Positions 41,012-51,150 of a DNA stretch of 64,000 nt are shown piece by piece. The translations under genes and the position numbers were made by a program. Position 1 is the stretch's first letter; each line of letters opens with the position of its first letter. The notes under the pieces are model-generated. The model was not told the DNA's origin. It made no database searches and was given only the letters and a program-made list of their open reading frames with translations. The DNA comes from Clavelina lepadiformis (taxonomy: Eukaryota > Chordata > Ascidiacea > Aplousobranchia > Clavelinidae): the NCBI RefSeq assembly GCF_947623445.1, contig NC_135247.1, positions 4,342,501 through 4,406,500 of the forward strand. The letters are read 5' to 3'.

Positions 41012-44000
41012 TTATTTTTTTCTTCCCTGAAATCTGAAATGCAGAAAGCTTTCTATAAAATTAACAATTCTAAATAACGTGCAAGATAAAAATAAAGCTA
41101 GCTAAGTAATGGTTTGGATAAAGGCTTATGATTTCATGCAAACAGCATTTAAAATAAATACAGTATACAATATTTTATAAAATAATCTTCACAATACATA
41201 CCTCCAGTTGTTAGGATTCAATTGATTAGAACGATTGTTTAGATCAGCTTGACTCCACATTGATCTGTAAAGAAATCATGCAATATCGGAACCAACAAAA
41301 TCATAATTAAAATTTGTTTCTTTGCGTAATTTAGGATAACTGCAACTTTTGGAACTATTTTAACTTAAAGAAAGGAGTGCGATGTACAACCTTTTTATCG
41401 GCTCTTTTGATAGACTCCGGTATCCAACAAAGCCACAAAGAGCTACACAGACGACTAGGAAATATTTCTTTGAAGCAAGTCTCTTGATGAGCCTATATTA
41501 AAACAGGCAAAATATACAAAATATGATATAGCCTAAAAATAGAGAATATGTTGAATGCACTCCTTTGTTTATACGAAACTGTAAAGGCTATTTTTGCAGA
41601 GAGCAAAGAAACTCTAGTTTATAGGTTTATTGTAGTATTAGGTGGCCGGGCCAACTTTTCTAGTTTGTTAGATCTACTTACACAATCGGTTGTTTGTTAT
41701 GTGGGTTTTAAATGCGATCTGTATAAAATTTCACGACAATAATTACATTCAAAACTTTGCAATTAACTCTAACTCTAGCTAAACGTTTTTTGTTTTTAAA
41801 TGAAAACGACTAAATCAGTCTTTGCTTAATGAATTTAGTCAACGACTCCATGTTTTTAAAAATTTATAAAATCTAGAATGAAATTGTACAAACTTGTAAA
41901 ATTTACACCCAAAGTTAGGAAACTGTTGATCAAGTTATTAGAAGCTCCAAGCCAAAGCTTGTTATAAAAATGAGTGCATGCTGAGAAACCATGGAATTAT
42001 TTATTAACGGCGTGAAGCTTTGGTTACCGCAGTTTCTTAGTTAGCCTACTTATTCAGTTATTTCCTAAAGCCTATATAGGCCTACATTGCTGATGAATAA
42101 CTTCATATGTATGAGTAAGGAGATGAAAAAGTAACACGTAGGCAAACCATAACTTTATCTGCAAATGAACAATTCAACAATTCAACTTTCATTTGAACAT
42201 TATCACAAAGTTATGGTTAGCCAACAGAATAAGGCGCCACATAACGAGTAGGCAAACTTACGTTCTGAATTAGTAATCACTAATCCGGGAACTGTATTGT
42301 AACCTTCACACCGGTATTGTTATCATTATGTATATGTCATCCCCGGCGGCTATAATTAAGCTACTGGTAGTAGGGGCGGAATTGGGGTGATCGCTTGCAA
42401 TTGAAAAACGTTGTCTTGTGCTCTGACATTTTGACGTTGATAGCTATCCAAAAACACAGATAGACCATCACAGTATATAGGCTACATAACTACAATCAAA
42501 TGTTTAAATTGAAACAAAGGCAATATTAGAACCGGTTATGAAATCTGCAAAATGCCAATGGAACCTACTAGTAATACACTTGTAGTTCCGAAAGATACAT
42601 TTACTTCACCAAAAAGGTTTCTCAATGATTTAACTTGCCAGCAAAAAAAATCAGAGGCGGGGAAGTGATCCATTTATGACTTGCAAGCCAGGCTTGAAAT
42701 TCAGAAGCCTGGGTCGAGATTACAGAGGTCATGGCTCGTATAAAATTAAGCCTGGGTCGAGATTACAGCAGACATGGCTCGTATAAATCGAAGCCTGGGT
42801 CGAGATTATAGAGGTCATGGGTTCTGTAGATTGAAGCCTGGGTCGAGTTTGGAAGGGTCATGGCTCGTATAAAATGAAGCCCGGGTCGAAGTTACAGAGG
42901 TCATGGGTTCTGTAGATTGAAGCCTGGGTCTAGTTTGGAAGGGTCATGGCTCGTATATAATGAAGCCTGGGTCGAGATTATAGAGGTCATGGGTTCTGTA
43001 GATTGAAGCCTGGGTCGAGTTTGGAAGGGTCTTGGCTCGTATAAAATGAAGCCTGGGTCGACATTACAGAAGTCATGGCTGGTATAAATTGAAGCCTGAG
43101 TCTAGATTGGAAGGGTCATGGCTCGTATGAATCGAAGCCTGGGTCGAGATTACAGAGTTCATGGGTTCTGTAGATTGAAGCCTGGTTCGAGATTGGAAGG
43201 GTCATGGCTCATATAAAATGAAGCCTGGGTCGACATTACAGAAGTCATGGGTTAGGCTATGTAGCCTATGACTGGAAAGTTCACAGCTTTTTTTACTAAA
43301 GGTTTGATCGACAATAAAGAGGTCATGCCTAAAAGGCTGGTTTGAAATGAAATAGATCATGTTTTTTAATTAAATCCTGTATCACTAAGTTTGCGTTGTG
43401 CAGTAAATTATCATACATTACCTATATTACGGAAATTAAGCCCCACAAATTACACACGAAGTTAAATTGAGTGCCACAGGAATGTTGAGTTATGCAAAAC
43501 CACAAATACATTATGCAAGTACATAATAAAATTATTGTTGAACTACTTATTTGTGGTGTTTCTGATAAAATGCCTGCTACCAATTACTTTTTTTCTCCTC
43601 ACATGTTGATTACCCTATTGTCTTTTGTTGTACTTTACAGGTATATAGTGATTTGCTTAGCTATTGAAGAACATAAAAATGGAGTGGTTTGACCATACAT
43701 TATTACTGCATGTTAGGATTTTTGATGCAGACCATTTCACGTTGCTCCTAGGATTGTGAAATCATTCACGTGACCCACGTTCAATTGGGAAGTCTCCTGA
43801 CTGCATGAGTTAAAGAAAACACATTTACAGATGAATGTATTTGTAGTGAGGAAATTGTTTAAAAGTACTTTCTTCAACACCTTCCTTTCCGCTGATATGC
43901 TTCAATTCAATAAATCATTTACAGTGAACGCTTGCCTGACTTATAATTGTACCACAAACAGGTTAAGAACTGGAAAGAATTTTATTACAGTACATGAATT

Positions 44001-47000
44001 AAATTGTGCAATGTTTGCATAAGAACTGTTCGTTTTCTGCCGGTTCAGCGGAGCAGGATTCGTGTATCCAGCGGCAGCATTGATCACATGCATACTGAAA
44101 GAGAAATAGGCAAAGCAGTTTGATATTGCTGTAATAGAAGCCTTAATGTTATGACATTACATTGAACAACTTCAGGCGAAAACTATTTACCCATGCAGTG
44201 CTCCGTGATGTTGTTTTCGAACAATGAACACAAAATTCGTCAAGGTTCTCTTCGTCTAAAAACAAAACATGAAGTGAAATAATATTATTTTTCATTGAAT
44301 TAATGGGACCCCAAATAAATTAAGCATGGACTTACCACAATGTCTAAGCAGCATATTTCCAATTGCAATGCGTATTGCATTACAATCTGTGGAAGCCTCT
44401 CTAAATTCTTGAAATTCATTTTTCATGTATTGCTGGGCAGCCTACATAAACATAACGTAGAAGTAGCTTTCAGTGGATAGGCAATTTCAAGTTTATAATA
44501 TTTTGTCACATATAATCCACAAAAATGTATAATCTCCCACATATGTCCAGAGTCTAAGTCTGCTCTGAATTGTAAGGTGCACATTAGCACTCAACTAGTA
44601 AAAGCCATGCTCTTCTTTTACAATTATTAACTACCAAGTGACTGCACTGTTAGAACTCTGTGCTAGCAACAGTGCAGTCACATGTCCGATACCTACTATA
44701 ATGAAAATTCCTTTGTTAACTCACCTTGTTTTATGTTAATTATTTGTCACTGCAATAACTTATAGTCAAATGTAACAAGATATGAGTTAGGGGGTTTATC
44801 TTGTATGATTGAACACTTACCATGATAGAGAGGGGCCCACAACTGTGGGTATCTTGTTGTATATTGTGGCTGTGTATTACCACTTTTGCATCTTCATAAG
44901 ATGCATTCAGTTTATGCACTTTCAAGTTGTAAAACTTTTGGAAGGATCTATTTAGATTTGAAATATATCAGTACAGTATAAATACTTGTTAAGTACCGAA
45001 CCCGAAATGTAAGCTCATGTGAGCCCGAGTGATAGGCGTGATAATATTACAAACATTGAAATTTATTTGTGAAAGCACAAATGTCCTTACTGACTCACTG
45101 TCGGCTACATTAAAATCCTATATGTCCATGGTATACCACCTGCATATTTCTTAATAATAATAAAACTTCTTTATCAATCACTGACGAATTTCATGCACCG
45201 TTCCATGACTGATTACAAGTCAATGTTTTAATCACAGCTTCAGCTTACGTTAAATTCGTTGTAATGGTTGGAGCGATGGTATTAAAATGTGTTTATTTAC
45301 TTTTTCGGCCTGACTTTGCAAAGCAGTCGCTAAATATTTATCAGATGACCTTAAGCAGAAAATAGCTGCCCACCCTTGACCCAGCTATTACTATAATCTA
45401 TCTGTTCGGCAGTTACAAACTGAAAAATTATGTTTATAATACAACATAATTAGCCCAAAACATTTATATACCTGTTGATGTAGATGGCAGTTGTATGTCG
45501 CTGGACGATTTTATTGATCCACATTCCCCTGGCATAAAAATAGCTCTTACAGCATGACCACATAAAAACTATCAGTACTGACCAGGCAGCTATATATACT
45601 GCACAAGGTATAAGTGCAGTAAAATAGAAAAATATCAGCATTGGTTATATTGACATATTACAATCATTTCCAGAGTCAGAATTACAGTACAACCATGAAA
45701 TTTAAAAATGACTAAATGCAAAAAGCTACCAGGTCATAATTAGTATTCATAAATCTTCATAAACAAAAATATGTTTATACATAGACTCGATACTAAGTGA
45801 GTGCAAAGCAATTAACTTACCATTTTTTGTAACGAGGTGGTGTTTTAGAGGCCTACTCCGACCAAACACATGAAGACAAAAAGGGCAATGAAAATGACTT
45901 CGTCGCGCCTCAGTTTCACTTTTTCTGTTCAGGCATTCTTGCTTGCGGCAAGGAAGAGAAAAACCTTAAAAAATACAAACATAACATTTTATAATCTAAC
46001 AATGCCTAACTATACATTATCAAGATAATTTGAAAATTAGTAATACTTGCACACTTACCCTTTCTACCTTTTACTTCAAATTCCACGGCGTGGTTGAAAT
46101 GCTTTTTTATAAAATGATCTGAAATATTCTCATTAGAAGAATTACAATTTTCAGATATTTCTGGATTGCATAAAATACAACTTTTTCCTGAAAAGCTTTC
46201 TATTTTTTCAAAAATTTCATCTTTTCGGCCCCAAAACACCGAAGAGAAATTCTCTTTTGACTCCATCTATTTAAAATCAGATTGTTTAATAGTTTTGTAT
46301 TTTATTATAAATATTTGTTTATATTAAAATTTTGATCAGTATATAAAAAACATTCATCATTCGTACAAGAAAGGCTGATTCCGTAAATCAGTCATTTTTT
46401 CAGTATGGCCTATAACTACTAATAAAGTAGCTAACCTATCACCCAAATAATACCCGGCTACCAGGTTACGGTAGTCAATGAAAACATTATGTCAGTATGC
46501 GACTTTGGGACCACATACCAGTATGTACCGGTATCCTACTATAAGCTACAACCTATAATATTCGTTTCAGATTGCCTAATAATAAATTTCGCCTCATACA
46601 GGCCTAGCCTAACTTTCAATGCAATCAAAACCCATGGCTTAAAATATTTCAATAGTGAAATTTCAATATTCAATGCCTACACACTGACACAGTAATTTCT
46701 TTAACAATAATAATACAGCGTCAGCAGTCTGCCAGTCCTAAAAAAAAAACAGCAAAAGAGCTCGACTAACCCTCCTGCTTTCTGGTTCAACATATTTAAC
46801 TTCAGACTCCAGGTCTCAATTCTATTCGAATTCACCATTTTCTTATATCGACCCAGGCTTCAATTTAAACGAGCCATGCCCCTTCCAAACTCGACCCAGA
46901 CTTCAATTTAAACGAGCCAAGACCCTTCCAAACTCGACCCAGGCTTCAATCTACAGAACCCATGACCTCTGTAACCTCGACCCAGGCTTCATTATATACG

Positions 47001-48000
47001 AGCCATGACCTTTCCAATCTCGACCCAGGCTTCAATCTACAGAACCCATGACCTCTATAATCTCGACCCAGGCTTCATTATATACGAGCCATGACCTTTC
47101 CAATCTCGACCCAGGCTTCAATTTATACGAGCCATGACCTTTCCAAACTCGACCCAGGCTTCAATCTACAGAACCCATGACCTCTATAATCTCGACCCAG
47201 GCTTGATTATATACGAGCCATAACCTTTCCAATCTCGACCCAGGCTTCAATTTATACGAGCCATGACCCTTCCAAACTCGACCCAGGCTTCAATCTACAG
47301 AACCCATGACCTCTATAATCTCGACCCAGGCTTGATTATATACGAGCCATGACCTTTCCAATCTCGACCCAGGCTTCAATCTACAGAACCCATGACCTCT
47401 GTAATCTCGACCCAGGCTTCATTTGTGACGCCTGTCTTTTCATTGTGGGTTGAAATAGTGGCCTGTAGAAGATGTGACCTGTAAGTTGTGGGTTGTATTG
47501 GCAGTGGGTTGGCTCCTATGAAACGTGACCTTAGAATAGTGGCGTCTTTTCAAATTTTCATGACCTGGGTTCGAAGTCATTAAATAATCACTTCCCCTAT
47601 TGAAAAATCATGTGAAAACAGGGCATGCAGTTGCGAAATGCTCAAGTTTAGGCGAAAATCTCTCTGTGGTTAAGCCCTGCGCCTCTGCTTCATGAACCCA
47701 GGGATATCATTGTTTCAACAAATGCCATTGTCTTTAGTAGGCTATATATTTCATAGCAGCAACAAAAATAATGATTTCTGCTTGAATGTCCCCCTCCCCC
47801 AAATACATTTTTCTGGATCAGCCATTGACTGATAGCGATACCAGACTCTTATAAATAAACACCAGATAGGCTGAGTTAATTATTAACATACTTACAGTAC
47901 TAACACTAACTTTTGTGTCTACTTACCCAAGGCAAGGAGCAGCAGGTGCATCTGAAACCACAACGTTTTCAGTTTTCGCACGAAAGCTTCGATTACCCAT
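41012..48000 (-). CDS. Small myristoylated/transmembrane protein with the NPNN motif (family locus 1)
   Basis: I do not recognise this gene. Four minus-strand exons join with matching phases: 47927-48000 (MGNRSFRAKTENVVVSDAPA), about 41391-41493, 41203-41265 and 41012-41033. The product is about 85 aa. MGNRSF fits an N-myristoylation site. Exon 2 gives basic RLASKK then a hydrophobic segment, YFLVVCVALCGFVGYRSL. Exon 3 encodes SQADLNNRSNQLNPNNWR and exon 4 FQGRKK-stop. The last two exons match, in sequence and phase, exons 2-3 of the four loci at 50-59 kb (NHANQMNPNNWR, YQEPKK-stop). Intron 1 contains the 4.95 kb element at 42654-47602, transcribed in the same direction. The exon 1 to exon 2 link rests on phase (GG|G) and signals only; the exon 3-4 link also has family support. 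Confidence 0.65.
42705..43263 (+). repeat. Left 43-bp tandem array of the element
   Basis: Thirteen head-to-tail 43-bp units starting AAGCCTGGGTCGAG. Two unit types tend to alternate: one ends GGTCATGGCTCGTATAAAATG, the other GGTCATGGGTTCTGTAGATTG, giving an 86-bp higher-order period in the middle of the array. Confidence 0.95.
43999..46266 (-). CDS. Element-borne C2H2 / C48-peptidase-like / PHD-finger protein
   Basis: Seven exons join in phase: 46059-46266, 45821-45964, 45472-45528, 44821-44918, 44336-44441, 44191-44255, 43999-44094 (about 257 aa). Exon 1 (MESKENFSSVFWGRKDEIFE) has a possible C-x2-C...H-x4-H finger. Exon 2 has a clear C2H2 finger, HCPFCLHVFGRSRPLKHHL. Exon 4 ends NIQQDTHSCGPLSIM, the Gln and Cys-Gly motif of Ulp1/SENP-type (C48) peptidases, and exon 5 continues with AAQQYMKNEFQEFREA. 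Exons 6-7 form a C4HC3 PHD finger: EFCVHCSK, then YACDQCCRWIHESC, then FLCKHC-TI-stop. The upstream half of the protease, with catalytic His and Asp, is not in the spliced model; a degenerate stretch near 45075-45127 (WYTMD...DFNVADSES) may be its remnant. Such C48-plus-PHD proteins are common, as I recall, in invertebrate mobile DNA. Confidence 0.7.
46845..47424 (-). repeat. Right 43-bp tandem array of the element (inverted)
   Basis: About fourteen 43-bp units in reverse complement to the left array (CGACCCAGGCTTCAAT...). The same two unit types alternate, so the two arrays together form a long imperfect inverted repeat around the element's gene. Confidence 0.95.
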
Positions 48001-48461
48001 GATTGCTTGCGTTTTCAGAGCTATGCCGTTAGCCAAACCAGCAATTAGTTTGTTTTGGCAGTTTGCCTGTTTTTCATACCATTAAATACAATTACATTTA
48101 CAACAAACATAAACCAGTTGCTCTTAAGTGTTACCGAATCTAACCATAATAAAGAAAACCTGTTACTTTTGTGAACTCTTTCTCCGTTTTCTTACAGCTT
48201 GAAGTAGATTTTTCATGTAAGTGACTTGTATTTAATTAGGACTCTGGACTTAAGAACCACTCAAGGTATAAGAATTGTCCAAATAAGTGTTTATTACGAT
48301 GATTCACTTATTAGGTTTTTCTGTATAAACCTACAATCCATAACATCTTTCAAGAACAACTTTAAAGTAACCAGTTGATTTCATCTAGTTGCATTCAACA
48401 ACGTTCGTTGAGCCACAGTCTAATCCTTTCTCGATTGCATGTTCTTTATATCACGTTAAAG

Positions 48462-48477
48462 CGAAACTCCAGTTTCG
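48462..48477. repeat. GAAACTCCAGTTTC palindrome
   Basis: CGAAACTCCAGTTTCG has 7-bp arms with a 2-bp spacer. The identical palindrome occurs at 52169, 54989 and 57254, and AAACTGCAGTTT at 52069 and 57154. In each unit one copy lies upstream and two downstream of the plus-strand gene. Confidence 0.9.
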
Positions 48478-48668
48478 ACTCTTTTAAATTTCTCTTCAGC
48501 GGAAGCTGCTATATAAAATCAAAGCGCTTGCTGCTTTGCTTGCGAAAAATCGACAGGCAAAGACAAAGTGGATATACAAAGAAAAAGATTGTTTGCATGG
48601 AAGCCAAGCTTGTCTCATCAACTTATTTCTAATTGATTTGACTGTTTTGTTAGTACTTCGTATGAGTC

Positions 48669-49140
48669 TGTGATAATATTATGAATTAATGTAATATAAG
48701 ATTGTGTAAGACTTAGAATTCTCATCTATCGAATCAGCGAAGCATAACACTGCGTGACGTAATCGATTGCTTCCTGGTTATTGGTGTCCATTTTGAGTTA
48801 TTCATTCCTCTCTTGTTATTACGAACAACGCCGCAACATGGACGTCTTTTTGCTGTAGTTGCTGTACCAATGTTTTATCTAAATGTATTCGTTCAAAGAA
48901 GCTTCAATATAATCAGAATATACAGTTGTCGAGGTGAACAATTAATTCTAAGATTAAGAAAAGCAGAACAACGACCTTGAGGCTCATTTATCATCGAGAA
49001 TAATAAACAATTCAACAGACAAACGTTCTAGTGATTTGGTCGCCCTTACAGGATAAGGTACGACATACAACCATTTCATTACAAGTCATAGATATCCTAT
49101 AAAACACTAGGACACTATGTGCTTTATAGGATATCTATGG
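48669..49140. mobile_element. Unclassified 472-bp insertion with an 8-bp TSD and a terminal hairpin
   Basis: It is flanked by perfect TATGAGTC repeats (48661-48668, 49141-49148), and the unoccupied site is present in unit B near 55190. It starts TGTGATAATATTATG and ends with a hairpin (about 49088-49138: ATAGATATCCTATAAA ... TTTATAGGATATCTAT). There are no matching terminal inverted repeats. The start resembles some LTRs, but the far end and TSD length do not fit a solo LTR well. Confidence 0.75.
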
Positions 49141-49153
49141 TATGAGTCGGTAC

Positions 49154-49769
49154 TAGGGTTAGTTCGGATATCAATAATTTTTACTATCCGGATAACGGAT
49201 ATATCTGTATATTTGGAATTTATCTAACCGGTTAACCGGATAATAACTGCTAAGTGAGACCTTTACAAGAAATCGTGTTTTCACAGGTTTCACATTTTGC
49301 CCTCTCACCATTTCTTGATCGTAGAAAGTAGCCCCAAACTGGATTATCACTTTTGAAACGTTTAAATTCCATCTCTTAAATTTAGTCACTTCAAACTAGG
49401 TTGTAGCCAAAGCTTTTCAACTGACACTTCACAGACTTTACCTTGCCATGAGAATGCAGTCTTCTATTAAAAGAATCATTCATTATGCTTTCTGTGTGAC
49501 ATGATAGTAAATTTCACTCGTGCATTTTACGAGTACCGTAGTTGAAATTATAAGACAATAGAAGTGTGAACAAAGGTTTAATTGCGCTCAGCGGGAGTCA
49601 GCCTCTACGTAACAAAGAATGTTCAAACTTACTAAAAAGTGTAAAACGCATTAGCAACGATACTCTTTTAGCCGGTTAACCGGCAGAATTATATCCGGAT
49701 ATCAGATAGAAAAAAAACCTGCGGTTAATCGGTTAACCGGTTAACCGTTATCCGGATAATCCAACCCTA
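49154..49769. mobile_element. hAT-like MITE, TAGGGTT ends, CCGGTTAACCGG-rich
   Basis: The 616-bp element has ends TAGGGTTAGTTCGGATATC and, in reverse complement, TAGGGTTGGATTATCCGGATA. Subterminal CCGGATA and CCGGTTAACCGG motifs occur at both ends. The TSD is GTCGGTAC (49146-49153, 49770-49777). Unit B keeps the single-copy target (GAGTCGGTACTGCATGAC). The left TSD overlaps the edge of the previous insertion. Confidence 0.92.
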
Positions 49770-49810
49770 GTCGGTACTGCATGACTACGGTACAGTCTAA
49801 GTCTCTAAGG

Positions 49811-50152
49811 CAGGGTTTTCCAACCGGTGGTACGCGTACCACTAGTGGTACGCGGGAGCTTTTCAGGTGGTAGGCGAGCAGCTCTCCGTTGCATGCGATA
49901 TACAATATAGTAGTATAACAATTTAATTTTGAGTTGCTAAAATATGCGAACAACACTTTTATTTCTTTCCGTACTAAATTCTCTGCATTCAGTAAGCTAC
50001 TTTTGTCGATCTTGCTCCCTGCTGTCATTGTTATTAATACAATGCTGCTTTGCGAATATTGGATCAAATTAGTTGTTTTGAAAATAGTGGTACGTGTTGA
50101 CAATCCGTGGTGGCTAAGTGGTACGAGAACATAAAAAGGTTGGGAACCCTTG
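49811..50152. mobile_element. hAT MITE, CAGGGTTTTCC ends
   Basis: The 342-bp element starts CAGGGTTTTCCAACC; the other end reads CAAGGGTTCCCAACC. The TSD is CTCTAAGG (49803-49810, 50153-50160), and unit B has the empty site CTCTAAGACATACAGG. No coding capacity. Confidence 0.92.
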
Positions 50153-50649
50153 CTCTAAGGCATACAGGTTTTTTACCATAAGTTGGTTAATGTTTGCGTG
50201 TCAATTATTTTACTACATAACCATGAAAAGACATAATAGAACTCGCTTAAGTCGCCGCCTATCGCTTGGTCCCGGCGGAAAGTCTAATTATTGTGTTTTG
50301 CAGCATCACGTTCGGCTTAGTCGTCTTTGCCTAACTCGTCTATTCGCTTAAATGAGCGGAATAGTTCGCTTCAATCGCCACTGTTTTTGCTACCATGACC
50401 AAAATAATTCGCATAAGCAGTCAGGCCTTCAAAACATGGCTCTCTTTATTAGGAAATATAATCTATCTGACTCAGTAGAAAATAACAACTTTCAGATATT
50501 GAAAAGTGGCAGGAAAATTGCACAAGTAAAACTAAAACCATAACGCATGAGTATAACCTCACAAGTGGTTATTTATACGTCATCTTATTGTAAACCTATA
50601 ACGCTTGTTTTTGGCAGTGAAATATTTAGACCTACAGATTTTTGTCAAA

Positions 50650-51068
50650 ATGGGAAACACCGACTCTCAAACAAAAGCCAGCAATGATAACCATGCTAAT
50701 CAATGTAACCAAAACAATTCAAAGTAAGTGCTTTGTTGTTTTAGTAAATACAAAACTGCTTTTGCTGAGATAAGATCTTGAGTTATTGTAACATAAGTTG
50801 AAAAACTGAAGAGCTTCATTACAGTGATACCATGCACTTGTGAATTTTTCTAGCTATCAAGGCTATTCAAAGTCTTACAGCGGGATTGGGACTAAAGCTG
50901 ATTTAAGTAACCATGCTAACCAAATGAATCCAAATAACTGGCGGTAAGTTTATTATACGGTATATTACCTTACACGACAGCCAAAATTTCGTAAAGCAAA
51001 CATAAAATACATGCCTGTGTTTGATTTATTCCTGTGCACATTACAGGTACCAAGAGCCGAAGAAGTAA
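50650..51068 (+). CDS. Small NPNN-motif protein, plus-strand copy A (family locus 2)
   Basis: Three exons (50650-50723, 50854-50943, 51047-51068) give 61 aa with canonical gt/ag sites. The start MGNTDSQ fits the N-myristoylation consensus (Gly2, Ser6). The protein holds two related motifs: NDNHANQCNQNN in exon 1 and SNHANQMNPNNWR in exon 2. The spacer is YQGYSKSYSGIGTKADL and exon 3 ends YQEPKK-stop. No signal peptide or membrane helix is visible. AATAAA follows at 51145. Function unknown; the motif could be a protein-binding repeat. Upstream DNA holds the three insertions found only in unit A, the nearest 490 bp away. Confidence 0.8.
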
Positions 51069-51150
51069 CACCACGACATGTTGGTTATAGCTGGACAAAG
51101 CTACGTTAACAATTTATGTTTATAAGGAATGTAGTCAGAGTTTAAATAAA

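Larger units (their letters stand above)
42654..47602 (-). mobile_element. Novel-looking 4.95 kb transposable element with tandem-repeat inverted ends
   Basis: The outer ends form an inverted repeat: GGGGAAGTGATCCATTTATG from 42659 and, in reverse complement from 47597, GGGGAAGTGATTATTTAATG, continuing to ATGACTT and CCAGG on both sides. Next to them are long inverted arrays of 43-bp repeats. AAAAATCA occurs directly outside both ends (42646-42653 and 47603-47610) and fits an 8-bp TSD, though it is A-rich. The interior encodes one multi-exon gene with C2H2, C48-protease-like and PHD parts on the minus strand. I see no DDE, hAT or other transposase, so the element may be non-autonomous or use an unfamiliar enzyme. 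Zisupton/KDZ-type elements (8-bp TSD, Ulp1-like domain) are one comparison worth making. It sits in intron 1 of family locus 1. Confidence 0.7.

Noticed and set aside
48669-49051. Solo LTR reading (TGTG...TTACA)
   Set aside because: The target duplication brackets a longer unit ending in a hairpin, so the LTR borders do not fit.
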